A stretch of 64,000 nt of DNA from GCA-2861595 sp035536185 (GCA_035536185.1 DATLOM010000056.1:1-64000), one strand, 5' to 3'. Positions 34,724 to 42,827 are shown, numbered from the stretch's first letter. Made by a program: numbers and translations. Notes: generated from the sequence alone by a model not told the origin.

Positions 34724-36409
34724 ATGTACGACTTCGGCCTCGCCCGGGGCAAGTCGAGCACCCTCCGGTTGCTCCAGGACGACGTGCGGGCCCAGCTGGC
34801 CATGGCTGTGGCCCAGGCCGAGGCCAGTCCCGACGGCATGCTCGTGGTCTCGCCGGACGGGAAGATGGTGGCGACCAACCGCCGCTTCGCCGAGCTATGG
34901 GGCTTCCCCGAGGCGGTCATCGAGACGCGGGACGACGAGGTGGCAATCGAAGCTGCCCTGGCACGCGTCGCCGATCCTCAGGACTTCGTCGCGACGGTCC
35001 GCTACGTCTATGCCGAGAGGGTCGCGTGCCGTGACCAGGTCCTGCTTGCCGACGGCCGGGTACTCGACCGCTACGGGGCACCGCTCTACGACCCCGACGG
35101 GGACGGCGAGTACCTCGGGTACGCCTGGTACTTCCGTGACGTCACCGAGCAGATGCGCACCCAGGCTGAGCTTCGTGAGCTGGCCATCACCCTCCAGGCC
35201 AGCCTGCTACCTCCGAGGCCGCCGGAGGTCCCGGGCATGGAGGTCGCCACCCGTTACCGCCCGGCCGACCGCAACGTGGCCGTGGGCGGGGACTTCTACG
35301 ACGTGTTCCGGCTCGGGACCAACGAATGGGGACTGGTCATCGGCGACGTGTGCGGCAAGGGAGCGGCCGCCGCGGCCCTGACCGCCCTGACCCGCTACAC
35401 GCTGCGGGCCGCCGCCGTTCACCACCCGGAGCCGTCCGCCGTGCTCCAGGAGCTGAACGCCGCCGTTCTGGCCGAGCCCGAGGCGGACGGCCGCTTCTGC
35501 AGCGTGGTCTACGGCCGGCTCGAGCTCGACCGTTGCGGTGCCTGGGTCACGCTCGCCTCTGGCGGCCATCCCCGCCCGATAGTCGTCCGCCGGGCCGGCT
35601 GGCTCGACGTTCGAGGCCACGCCGGAAGCCTCATCGGGCTCTTCGACGACCCCTTGCTCTCGGACGACCTGGTGGGTCTGGGCCCGGGTGACGCCCTTGT
35701 CCTGTGCACCGACGGCATCACCGAGGCCAGGCGCCCCGACGGCCAGATGTTCGGGGAGGAGCGGCTGCACACCCTGTTGCTCGACAGCGCCGGTGAGCAG
35801 GCCGAGACCATGGCCGGGCGGCTGGTGCAGGAATGCCTCGCTTTCGCCGGTGGCACGGCCCACGACGACGTCGCCGTTCTCGTGGTACGGGTACCGGACG
35901 ATGCCACCCAGAACCCGTCTCTCCGCCTCCTGCAGGCCACCGGTTCCGCCGAGGACACCATCTCGCTCAGGCATCGGCCGAGGGAGGAGCAGGAAGGTGT
36001 TCGTGGCCGGCGCCCGTTGCCGCCGCGGGAAGCCCGGATCAAGTTGCCGGTGCATCCTTCGAGCTCCGGAAAGGCCCGGCGCTTCGTCAGCGGCGTGCTG
36101 CGGAGCTGGCGCATGCCGGAGATCACCGGCGGGGCCATCGAGCTCCTGACGAGCGAGCTGACGACCAATGCCGTGCGCCATGCCCGCTCCTCGTTCACCG
36201 TCGTCGTCCGCTACTCCGGCGATCGGGTAAGGATCGAGGTGGACGACTCGTCCCCTCTGGCGCCCGAGCCCAGGATCCCCAGCGACGAGGACCCCGGCGG
36301 GCGGGGCCTGATACTCGTGGAGGCTCTGGCCGAGGAATGGGGGGTGACGAGCCTGCCCGTTGGCAAGCGGGTGTGGTTCGAGGTCCTCGTGCCGCCACCC
36401 CCCGACTGA
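34724..36409 (+). CDS. PAS / SpoIIE-type phosphatase / HATPase signalling protein
   Basis: This 561-residue protein has three modules. Residues about 25-145 are a PAS sensor (DGMLVVSPDGKMVATNRRF). Residues about 165-405 are a PP2C-like SpoIIE phosphatase (GGDFYDVFRL, GDVCGKGAAAA, LCTDGITEARRPDG, HDDVAVLVVRV). Residues about 440-555 are an RsbW-like ATPase/kinase (ELLTSELTTNAVRHA, then PGGRGLILVEALA). Such fusions act in partner-switching control of sigma factors, with phosphatase and kinase acting on anti-anti-sigma proteins. No antagonist gene is adjacent. The basic stretch between modules is a linker. Confidence 0.92.
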   Translation: MYDFGLARGKSSTLRLLQDDVRAQLAMAVAQAEASPDGMLVVSPDGKMVATNRRFAELWGFPEAVIETRDDEVAIEAALARVADPQDFVATVRYVYAERVACRDQVLLADGRVLDRYGAPLYDPDGDGEYLGYAWYFRDVTEQMRTQAELRELAITLQASLLPPRPPEVPGMEVATRYRPADRNVAVGGDFYDVFRLGTNEWGLVIGDVCGKGAAAAALTALTRYTLRAAAVHHPEPSAVLQELNAAVLAEPEADGRFCSVVYGRLELDRCGAWVTLASGGHPRPIVVRRAGWLDVRGHAGSLIGLFDDPLLSDDLVGLGPGDALVLCTDGITEARRPDGQMFGEERLHTLLLDSAGEQAETMAGRLVQECLAFAGGTAHDDVAVLVVRVPDDATQNPSLRLLQATGSAEDTISLRHRPREEQEGVRGRRPLPPREARIKLPVHPSSSGKARRFVSGVLRSWRMPEITGGAIELLTSELTTNAVRHARSSFTVVVRYSGDRVRIEVDDSSPLAPEPRIPSDEDPGGRGLILVEALAEEWGVTSLPVGKRVWFEVLVPPPPD

Positions 36410-36461
36410 GAGCGAGGCGCCGCTGAGAACGGGGCGCCGCTGGCGCCACCGCGCCAAACCG

Positions 36462-36467
36462 TACGCT
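36462..36467 (+). promoter_or_regulatory. -10 hexamer TACGCT
   Basis: TACGCT ends seven bases before ATG 36475, supporting that start over GTG 36472. Confidence 0.45.
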
Positions 36468-36474
36468 GCGGGTG

Positions 36475-37371
36475 ATGCTGCACACCGCCCTGGCCGCGGC
36501 CGCGGCGCTCATATCGCTCGCCTTCGCCATGTCCACCTTCGAGAGGTGGCTGGCCGGGCGACGGCGCCACGAGCTGGCCTGGAGTGTGGCCCTGGTCATG
36601 TTCTGCCTCGGTGCCATCGCTCTCGCCACCGGCGCGTCGCTCGGGTGGAACGGGCCGACCTTCCGGCTCTTCTACCTCTTCGGGGCCATCGCCAACGTGC
36701 CCTTCCTGGCCGTCGGCACGATCTACCTGTTGGCCGGGCCCAGGGTGGGTGACCGGGTCGCCCTCGCCGTCACCGTCTTCTGCGCCTTCTCGGCCGGTGT
36801 GGTGGCCGTGGCGCCCTTGACCGGGCCGGTGCCGGCGGCGGAGCTGACCCAGGGCTCCGACGTCTTCGGGCCGCTCCCCCGCATCCTGGCCGCAGTGGCC
36901 TCGGGGGCCGGCGCCCTGGTCGTGCTGGCCGGTGCCGTGTGGAGCGCGGTGCGGGTGGCGACCGGCCGGCTCGTGCTGGCCAACCTCACCATCGCCGCCG
37001 GCGTGCTCGTGAGCGGCGCCAGCGGGCTGTTCAACTCGGTGCTGGACGAGATGACCGGCTTCGCCGTCGCCCTCGTGCTCGGCATCACGCTGCTGTTCGC
37101 CGGCTTCCTCCTCGCCACCACCGACAGGCGGCGACTCCACTCAGGCCTTCCGGCTCCCCTCGCCCTGGGGACGGAGTCTGCGGCCCTCTCAGCCGGCCAG
37201 GATCAGGAACTGCACCAGGGCCGCGCCCAGGATCAACGCCAGGAGCAGCACGAGGGCGATGGTGGTCCCCCGTCTCACGAGGCGGCCTCGAGGCTGACGG
37301 CGTCGCCCGGCCGCAGCTTGAGCTCCTCGGCCGCCGACATCCGGTCGAGGGCGACCGACACCAGCCCGTAG
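36475..37371 (+). CDS. Unknown polytopic membrane protein
   Basis: This 298-residue frame has about seven hydrophobic segments up to residue 220, ending DRRRLHSG. No family is recognised. The last 75 or so residues are polar, Gln/Ser-rich and lie antisense to the mini-membrane gene and the 3' end of the SAM hydrolase gene, so the tail may be non-conserved. This is an unusually long convergent overlap (183 bases); a frameshift that removed an earlier stop is possible but cannot be shown from sequence alone. Confidence 0.65.
   Translation: MLHTALAAAAALISLAFAMSTFERWLAGRRRHELAWSVALVMFCLGAIALATGASLGWNGPTFRLFYLFGAIANVPFLAVGTIYLLAGPRVGDRVALAVTVFCAFSAGVVAVAPLTGPVPAAELTQGSDVFGPLPRILAAVASGAGALVVLAGAVWSAVRVATGRLVLANLTIAAGVLVSGASGLFNSVLDEMTGFAVALVLGITLLFAGFLLATTDRRRLHSGLPAPLALGTESAALSAGQDQELHQGRAQDQRQEQHEGDGGPPSHEAASRLTASPGRSLSSSAADIRSRATDTSP
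37189..37278 (-). CDS. 29-residue membrane miniprotein
   Basis: This short frame reads VRRGTTIALVLLLALILGAA and then VQFLILAG: a basic N-terminus plus one membrane helix. Its GTG overlaps the stop codon of the SAM hydrolase gene (GTGA), the same coupling used by many genes here. The function is unknown. It lies opposite the tail of the membrane protein gene above. Confidence 0.5.
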   Translation of the reverse strand: MRRGTTIALVLLLALILGAALVQFLILAG

Positions 37372-38090
37372 GAGTCGACCACCAGCCCCACCTCTCCGGC
37401 CTTCAGCTCGGCGTAGTTGCCGGCCAGCCGGCCGGTTCGGACCTGCCCCGTCCCCCACCGGAGGGAGATGCGGTCGCCCATCGCGGCGAGGTCGCCGGGG
37501 TCGACGTTCAGCTGCGCGTTGCCGAAGTGGTCCACCCAGAGGACCTCGCTCAGGAGCTTTCCGTCCTCGGAGCGCGTCAGGGGCAGTAGCCCGGGCCGCA
37601 GCGTGATCGGGTCGATCGGCGGGCCCAGCTCGAACAGGTCGCCGCCGTTGCACAGGTGCGCGACCACCGGAGCGAACACGTCCCTCCCGGCGAAGGTCGC
37701 TCCGGGTGCCTCCAGGTGGAACCTGGTGTCGGTGAGCTCGACGGCGCGGGTGGCGCCGCCGACCATGGCCACGGCGCCGGCCAGCAGCCCGTTGTCGGGG
37801 CCCACGAAGACGCCCTCACCGGCGGCACCCACCTCCACGGCGACAGCCCGGCGGTCGGTCCCGACGCCGGGGTCGACGACGGCGAGAACCACACCCGGAG
37901 CGAGGTACTGCACGCTCCGCACCAGGGCGAGGCTCCCTGCCCGAACGTCGTGGGCGGGCACCCCGTGGGTGATGTCGATGACTGTCACGTGTGGTGCCGC
38001 GGAGCGGATCACCGATCGGACGACGCCGACGAACTCGTCCTCCAGACCGAAGTCGGACAGGAAGGAGACGGTGTCGTAGCGCCTCGTCAT
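37275..38090 (-). CDS. SAM hydrolase / SAM hydroxide adenosyltransferase (DUF62 family)
   Basis: This 271-residue protein is related to fluorinase/chlorinase. Diagnostic segments are FLSDFGLEDEFVGVV, DITHGVPAHDVRAGS, VVDPGVGT, GPDNGLL and VDHFGNAQLN. Family members of this plain type hydrolyse S-adenosylmethionine with water as nucleophile; halogenases have a distinctive extra loop that I do not see here. The physiological role is unknown. It is coupled downstream to a membrane miniprotein. Confidence 0.92.
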   Translation of the reverse strand: MTRRYDTVSFLSDFGLEDEFVGVVRSVIRSAAPHVTVIDITHGVPAHDVRAGSLALVRSVQYLAPGVVLAVVDPGVGTDRRAVAVEVGAAGEGVFVGPDNGLLAGAVAMVGGATRAVELTDTRFHLEAPGATFAGRDVFAPVVAHLCNGGDLFELGPPIDPITLRPGLLPLTRSEDGKLLSEVLWVDHFGNAQLNVDPGDLAAMGDRISLRWGTGQVRTGRLAGNYAELKAGEVGLVVDSYGLVSVALDRMSAAEELKLRPGDAVSLEAAS

Positions 38091-38117
38091 GCCCGACGGA
38101 CGCTACCGGTTTGGCGT

Positions 38118-38324
38118 CTAGCCGGCCTCGGTGTAGCGGTCGCCGAGGTACTTGTCGACGTCGTCCTCCCGGAGCCGGTACGACTTGCCCACCCGCACGG
38201 CGGGGAGATCACCAGCCGTGATGAGGCGGTACACCGTCATGTTCGACACGCGGAGGACCTCAGCCACCTCGGCCACCGTGAGGAACTTGGCCTTTGCATG
38301 TTCTTCCCTTGCCAGTGGAATCAC
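38118..38324 (-). CDS. bldC: BldC-like MerR-type DNA-binding protein
   Basis: This 68-residue protein is a single excisionase-like winged helix: FLTVAEVAEVLRVSNMTVYRLITAGDLPAVRVGKSYRL, then a short C-terminal helix. This matches the length and pattern of Streptomyces BldC, which binds head-to-tail at direct repeats and controls developmental genes. GTG 38324 is chosen over an in-frame TTG because a TACAGT promoter lies between them and a GGAG precedes the GTG. Orthology to BldC itself is likely but not proven. Confidence 0.85.
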   Translation of the reverse strand: MIPLAREEHAKAKFLTVAEVAEVLRVSNMTVYRLITAGDLPAVRVGKSYRLREDDVDKYLGDRYTEAG

Positions 38325-38342
38325 CCCTCTCCGCCTGGGGCC

Positions 38343-38348
38343 ACTGTA
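38343..38348 (-). promoter_or_regulatory. -10 hexamer TACAGT upstream of bldC-like gene
   Basis: TACAGT on the minus strand lies 18 bases before GTG 38324, leaving a short leader that contains GGAG. Confidence 0.45.
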
Positions 38349-38408
38349 CGCCAATGGGGGCGATGTGGGAAGTGGGACTTTTTCCGGGCCTCTAGCCGGA
38401 GCGCCGGA

Positions 38409-39200
38409 TCAGGCGCCGAGCTGTCGGGACCGCTCGGTGGCCGCCTGCACCGCTTCCAGGAAGGCGCCCCGCACCGCCCGCTCCTCCAGGGCCCGCAGAC
38501 CGGCGGCGGTGGTTCCCCCCGGGGAGGTGACGGCGGCCCGCAGGGCCTCCGGCCCCTCGCCGGACTCGGCCAGCATCCGTGAGGACCCGACAAGGGTCTG
38601 GACCACCAGGGCCACGCTCGTCTCGCGAGGCAGGCCGGCCAGGACGCCGGCGTCGATGAGGGCCTCGGCCACGAGGTAGAGGTACGCCGGCCCCGAACCC
38701 GAGAGGCCGGTGACGGCGTCCAGGAGGTGCTCCGGCACCCGCGCCACTGTGCCCACCGCCGAGAGGACGCCCTCGGCCCATTCGAGGTCGTCGGGGCCCG
38801 CCGTGGGCCCGGCCGAGATGGCGGCGGCGCCCTGGCCGATGAGGGCCGGCGTGTTGGGCATGGCCCGCACCACCCGCACTTCGTCGCCCAGCCACCCCTG
38901 GAGGGCGGAGAGCCGCACCCCGGCCGCTATGGAAAGGGCCTGGACCACACCGGCGGCGGCCACCTGGCGGCACGCCTCGCCGACGTCTCCCGGCTTCACG
39001 GCGATGACCGTGCCGGTGGCGGCGGGAGGCGCGTCGACCACGGTCACGCCCGGCAGCAAGTCTTCGAGCCGGCGGCGCCGCTCCTCGAGCCTCTCCACCA
39101 CGGCCAGCTCCCGAGGGGCCGCCCATCCCGCCCGCAGGAGGCCCGAGACCAGGGCCTCGCCCATCCTTCCGCCGCCCATGACCACGAGCCGGACGGTCAC
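38409..39200 (-). CDS. proC: Pyrroline-5-carboxylate reductase
   Basis: This 263-residue enzyme carries out the last step of proline synthesis. An N-terminal NAD(P) fold (VVMGGGRMGEALVSGLLRAG) leads to the conserved VRAMPNTPALIGQG, and the catalytic region reads DAVTGLSGSGPAYLYLVAEALIDAG with TSPGGTTAAGL. GTG 39200 gives the standard N-terminus; the frame extends upstream into the M23 peptidase gene, which is rejected. It follows that gene by 23 bases. Confidence 0.96.
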   Translation of the reverse strand: MTVRLVVMGGGRMGEALVSGLLRAGWAAPRELAVVERLEERRRRLEDLLPGVTVVDAPPAATGTVIAVKPGDVGEACRQVAAAGVVQALSIAAGVRLSALQGWLGDEVRVVRAMPNTPALIGQGAAAISAGPTAGPDDLEWAEGVLSAVGTVARVPEHLLDAVTGLSGSGPAYLYLVAEALIDAGVLAGLPRETSVALVVQTLVGSSRMLAESGEGPEALRAAVTSPGGTTAAGLRALEERAVRGAFLEAVQAATERSRQLGA

Positions 39201-39223
39201 CGCCCCGCCGCCCTCACGACCAC

Positions 39224-40354
39224 TCAGGGAAGGTAGCGCCGGGGGTTCTGGGGCGAACCGTTGACCCTCGTCTCGAAGTGCAGGTGGGGCCCTGTGGAGT
39301 GGCCGGTGGAGCCCACGAAGCCGATGACCTCGCCCTGGGAGACCGAAGCTCCATCCCGCGCACCGATCCGGCTCTGGTGGGCGTAGAGGGTGGTGAAGCC
39401 GCCTCCGTGGTTGATGATGACGGTGTTGCCGTAGCCGCTGTAGGACCCCGCGAAGATCACTTCGCCGGCCTTGGCCGCCCGGATGGGCGTACCGCGGCCG
39501 GCGCCGATGTCGAGGCCGGCGTGGAGACGGCCCCAGCGGGGCCCGAAACCGGATGTGACGTTCCCGCGGAGGGGCCACCCCAGTCCCGCTCCTGAGATGC
39601 GGCCGTCGGCGCCGGGGTCGATGACCGCCCGTTCCTTGGAGCGGATCAGGGCGGTGAGACCCGACTCCTGGCGGGCGACCTCGTCGGCCTCCGCCTGGTA
39701 CTGGCGGATCCGTGCCTCCAGGGCGTCGGAGAGACGCTGCTTCTGCATCCGCGCCACCTGGAGCTCCGACAGCCGGGCCAGGACGGCCTTGCGCCTCTCG
39801 GCCGCCAGGTCCCGGGCCTGCGCCGCTTTCACCTGCTCCTCGTCCAGGTCCTGGCGGAGCGACCTGAGCCGGTCGAGCACGTCCCTGTCCCGGTTGGTGA
39901 CCTGGGCGAGCATCGAGCTGCGCCGGCCGGCCTCACCCAGGTCCCTGGCGCCGATGATGTCGGCGAAGCTGGTGCGTTCGGGTCGCACGTAGGCGGAGAC
40001 GGCTCGGTTGACCACCGCCGTCCGCAGCGTGACCACCTCTTTTTCGGTGGTGGCGATACGGCCCTCGGCATCGGCCACGGCGCTGAGGGCGGCCTGGACC
40101 GCCTGCCGGGCCGTATCGGCGCTGGCCTGCTGGGCCCGTACCTGGTTGTTCAACACCTTCACCGCCGCCGTCAGCTGCGAGTCGGATGCCCTGAGGGCAT
40201 TGAGCTGGGTGGCCAGTTGGGCTCGCTTCTGGCGAGCGGCCTCACGCTTCTGGCGCGCGCTGCTCAGTGACTCGCCCGCCAGGGCAGGGCCCGACAAGGC
40301 GAGCACGAGGATCAGGACCAGGCCTGCGAAAGACGGTCGGTGTGTTCTCGGCAT
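39224..40354 (-). CDS. Secreted M23 (LytM) peptidase with coiled-coil region
   Basis: This 376-residue protein has a signal peptide (residues 1-26, ALSGPALAGE). Two coiled-coil stretches rich in Arg/Gln/Ala (about 30-120 and 145-235) follow, as in EnvC-like activators. The C-terminal LytM domain has metal ligands in RLHAGLDIGAG (HxxxD) and GPHLHFE (HxH). All catalytic residues are present, so it may cut peptidoglycan cross-bridges itself. ATG 40354 follows the reading of the signal peptide; upstream in-frame sequence is rejected. Confidence 0.93.
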   Translation of the reverse strand: MPRTHRPSFAGLVLILVLALSGPALAGESLSSARQKREAARQKRAQLATQLNALRASDSQLTAAVKVLNNQVRAQQASADTARQAVQAALSAVADAEGRIATTEKEVVTLRTAVVNRAVSAYVRPERTSFADIIGARDLGEAGRRSSMLAQVTNRDRDVLDRLRSLRQDLDEEQVKAAQARDLAAERRKAVLARLSELQVARMQKQRLSDALEARIRQYQAEADEVARQESGLTALIRSKERAVIDPGADGRISGAGLGWPLRGNVTSGFGPRWGRLHAGLDIGAGRGTPIRAAKAGEVIFAGSYSGYGNTVIINHGGGFTTLYAHQSRIGARDGASVSQGEVIGFVGSTGHSTGPHLHFETRVNGSPQNPRRYLP

Positions 40355-40613
40355 TGGAGGCAGGGCCAGGCTTCCCACCCGGAAGCGCCTGGACGGCCGC
40401 TTGGACGCTACTGAGGGAGAGCCATGTGGCGCAAGCACCCACGCGGCGGCCCCGCCCCGCCGGCGGAGACCCGGGCGGACGCGCCGCGGCCCGAGGAACC
40501 TCGCAACGCCATTCGCACTTCCCCGAACGAATGCCGCCGTTCCGCCCCTCGGGCCACAGCGAGGCTCACGGTAGCCGCCTTGCCCGTCCCGGACAAGAGC
40601 CGGCGGCCTGGTC
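40355..40613 (-). other. 259-base gap with structured RNA potential upstream of M23 gene
   Basis: No gene is visible. The arms 40488-40496 and 40547-40555 form a perfect 9-bp helix (GGCCCGAGG/CCTCGGGCC) enclosing an inner 6-bp stem (40510-40515 with 40528-40533). A separate hairpin pairs 40563-40567 with 40597-40601 and, inside it, 40580-40586 with 40590-40596 (one mismatch). It could be a structured 5' leader of the M23 gene or a terminator of the upstream glycosyltransferase gene. It does not match the c-di-AMP riboswitch consensus as I know it. Confidence 0.5.
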
Positions 40614-41843
40614 TCAGCGACAGGCCACGAGAGAGCGGGCGGTGAGGCGGGAGCACAGCAGGCGAAGCTGCCGGGCGGCGAGTGACCAGGTGTAGCGGCG
40701 GGCGCCGGCCGCCGCGGCAGTTGACATGGCGGCTGCCCTCGCCGGGTCCTCCAGGACCTCACGGGCAAAGGCGGCGAAAGCGACGGGATCGCGGTTCTCG
40801 ACGAGGAACCCTGTGGTGCCGTGGGCCAGGAGGGTGCGAAGCCCGCCGACGGCGGCAGCCACCACCGGAGTGCCACAGGCGGCCGCCTCCAGGGCGACGA
40901 GCCCGAACGACTCCGAGCGGCTCGGCACCAGGCAGAGATCGGCGGCGCGGTAGTACGTAGAGAGCAGCTCGTGCGGTTGGGGGTCGACGAAGCGGACGCG
41001 TCCCACCAGCCCGAGCTCGGTCACCAGACGGCGGACGCGGGCGATCTCGGCCAGGCCATCGGTGCCGCTGGGGCCACCGACGACCACGAGGAAGGCCTGC
41101 CCGGCCACCCGCCCGGAGCCGGCGGCGAGCTCCGCCAGTGTCCTCACGGCCACGTCCACGCCTTTCAGGGCCTGGATGCGACCGACGAACAAGAGCATCG
41201 GGCCGGCGGGGAGGCTCAGGGCCCGGCGCGCCTGCGGGCGGTGACCAGGAGAGAAGAAGGCGTGGTCCACGCCCGGGGCCACGACCTCGATCCTGCCCCT
41301 GTCGACGCCGTAGAGCGCCTCGATCTGCGAAGCCTCCACCGAGCACGAGGCCAGCACGGCGTCGGAGCACGCCATGACGTCCGCTTCGGCCAGCGCCCGG
41401 CTGACCGGGTCCTCGTCACCCTCGGCCTTGACCCGGGCAAGGGTGTGGAACGTGGATACCAGCGGGACGTTGAGCTCGTGCTTGAGGGCATGGCCGGCCA
41501 GCCCCGACAGCCAGTAGTTGGCGTGGATGGCATCGGCCGCGTAGCTCCCGGACAGCCGGGCCAGCACGCCCTCGGTGAACTCGCCCACCAGGCCCCGCAG
41601 CTCCTCCTTGGGCACCGGACCGAGCGGCCCGGCGGCCACGTGGTGAACACGGAATCCGGGCTCGACGGCGGCGACCGCTACCTGCGCCGGCGAGCAGGCC
41701 CGGGTGTAGACGTCGCATTCGACGCCGCTGCGGGCGAGAGCGGAGGCAAGCTGGCGCACGTAGACGTTCATGCCTCCACCGTCGCCGGTGCCGGGCTGAG
41801 CCAGCGGCGACGTGTGCATGGAGACGACCGCGAGCCGGTGCAC
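40614..41843 (-). CDS. mshA: D-inositol-3-phosphate glycosyltransferase (mycothiol synthesis)
   Basis: This 409-residue GT4-family enzyme carries the MshA hallmark TSPLAQPGTGDGGGMNVYVRQLA near its N-terminus. It also has HANYWLSG, STFHTLARVKAEGDEDP, and the sugar-nucleotide site SRSESFGLVALEAAACGTPVVAA. MshA joins GlcNAc to inositol-3-phosphate as the first step to mycothiol, the actinobacterial low-molecular-weight thiol. The start is GTG 41843, where the conserved N-terminal strand begins. Other msh genes are not in the window. Confidence 0.92.
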   Translation of the reverse strand: MHRLAVVSMHTSPLAQPGTGDGGGMNVYVRQLASALARSGVECDVYTRACSPAQVAVAAVEPGFRVHHVAAGPLGPVPKEELRGLVGEFTEGVLARLSGSYAADAIHANYWLSGLAGHALKHELNVPLVSTFHTLARVKAEGDEDPVSRALAEADVMACSDAVLASCSVEASQIEALYGVDRGRIEVVAPGVDHAFFSPGHRPQARRALSLPAGPMLLFVGRIQALKGVDVAVRTLAELAAGSGRVAGQAFLVVVGGPSGTDGLAEIARVRRLVTELGLVGRVRFVDPQPHELLSTYYRAADLCLVPSRSESFGLVALEAAACGTPVVAAAVGGLRTLLAHGTTGFLVENRDPVAFAAFAREVLEDPARAAAMSTAAAAGARRYTWSLAARQLRLLCSRLTARSLVACR

Positions 41844-41860
41844 AGCAGGTTGTCGGAAGC

Positions 41861-42409
41861 TCAGGACTCGGAGGGCAGCAGGCTGTCGACCGTGGCCTCG
41901 CCGGACTTGTAGCGGCGAATGATCTCGCCCTGCACTGTGTCCAGGCACTCGTGAAGGGCACGGCGCTGCGAAGAGATCCGCTGCTCGAGATCGACGAGGG
42001 CGGCAGCGATGTCGGCCACCTCGTCGGGGCCCATCGTCGGCAGCGTGGCCACTCTGTCGACGTCGATGATGCGGTCGAGCTCGGCCGTGATGAGGCGGTA
42101 GTTGGCGTCCGCGGCCATCTCGGTGGGACGACGGCCCGTGGCCGCACCACGACCACCTTCGGACAGGATCTCCGGGAGGCTGTCGACGAGCTCGGCCAGG
42201 CCGCCGTTCTCGCCTCCCTCACGACGCCTCAGCTCGGCGTTGATTATGTCGAGGCGGCCCTGCACGAGGCGCCGGAGGTAGGAAAGCTCGCCCTCGGCGT
42301 GCTCGCACGTTCCCTTTCGGGTGCGCAGATCCTCCATGGGCAGGTCGTCGAGGCCCTCCAAGAAGTCCGGGGCAAGAAGCCGGTCGAGGTCCGTAGGCGC
42401 GTCACCCAT
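41861..42409 (-). CDS. rsiG: RsiG-like c-di-GMP-binding anti-sigma protein
   Basis: This 182-residue, mostly helical protein has two copies of the c-di-GMP signature known from Streptomyces RsiG, E(x3)S(x2)R(x3)Q(x3)D. The first is exact: Glu39, Ser43, Arg46, Gln50, Asp54. The second is Glu142, Ser146, Arg149, His153, Asp157, with His in place of Gln. In Streptomyces, RsiG plus c-di-GMP sequesters the sporulation sigma factor WhiG. No sigma gene is in the window. TACCAT ends seven bases before ATG 42409, so the mRNA is probably leaderless. Confidence 0.88.
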   Translation of the reverse strand: MGDAPTDLDRLLAPDFLEGLDDLPMEDLRTRKGTCEHAEGELSYLRRLVQGRLDIINAELRRREGGENGGLAELVDSLPEILSEGGRGAATGRRPTEMAADANYRLITAELDRIIDVDRVATLPTMGPDEVADIAAALVDLEQRISSQRRALHECLDTVQGEIIRRYKSGEATVDSLLPSES

Positions 42410-42416
42410 GGCCACG

Positions 42417-42422
42417 ATGGTA
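42417..42422 (-). promoter_or_regulatory. -10 hexamer TACCAT, leaderless rsiG-like gene
   Basis: TACCAT on the minus strand ends seven bases before ATG 42409. Confidence 0.5.
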
Positions 42423-42431
42423 CCCGCACCC

Positions 42432-42791
42432 TCAGGAGACCCGTCCCCTGCGGTGCTCGGGGTGGTACCGGTACAGCACGCGGCCCTCGATGTCGACGGC
42501 CCCGAACACGGCGCTGTCGGTGCTGGACCCGGGGTTGTCACCCACGACGAAGGCCTTGGCGTCCTGCACCCCGGACACCCGCTTCACCAACGGGTGGCCG
42601 GGCCGTCTCGGGTCGAGCACCACCACCAGCCGGCCGGGGCGGGCACGGTCGGTGCGGAACACCAGCAGGCGGTCGCCGGCCCGCAGGGTCGGCAGCATGC
42701 TGTCCCCGTGGACCTCCACGCGGCGGAGGAACGTGAAGACGGCCGCCAGCGCAGTGACTACGGTAACCAGGATCACCTGCCGGGCCGCCAT
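42432..42791 (-). CDS. sodX: Nickel-type superoxide dismutase maturation protease
   Basis: This 119-residue S26 signal-peptidase-like protein has one N-terminal membrane helix (about residues 5-20), the catalytic Ser in HGDSMLPTL and the catalytic Lys in PLVKRVSG. Such proteases remove the SodN propeptide to expose the nickel-binding N-terminus. It is divergent from sodN with only 36 bases between the start codons, the usual arrangement. ATG 42791 is the only start giving a normal length. Confidence 0.92.
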   Translation of the reverse strand: MAARQVILVTVVTALAAVFTFLRRVEVHGDSMLPTLRAGDRLLVFRTDRARPGRLVVVLDPRRPGHPLVKRVSGVQDAKAFVVGDNPGSSTDSAVFGAVDIEGRVLYRYHPEHRRGRVS

Positions 42792-42827
42792 CCGGCGCCC
42801 CGTCCCCCGAGAAGGAGGAGCACTTCC

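Noticed and set aside
37275..38090. Fluorinase/chlorinase assignment
   Set aside because: The DUF62 core is present, but I see no halide-site loop; plain SAM hydrolase is the safer reading.
40355..40613. c-di-AMP (ydaO-type) riboswitch ahead of the M23 peptidase gene
   Set aside because: The position is right, but the conserved consensus pieces I know for this riboswitch are not found; kept only as an unidentified structured region.
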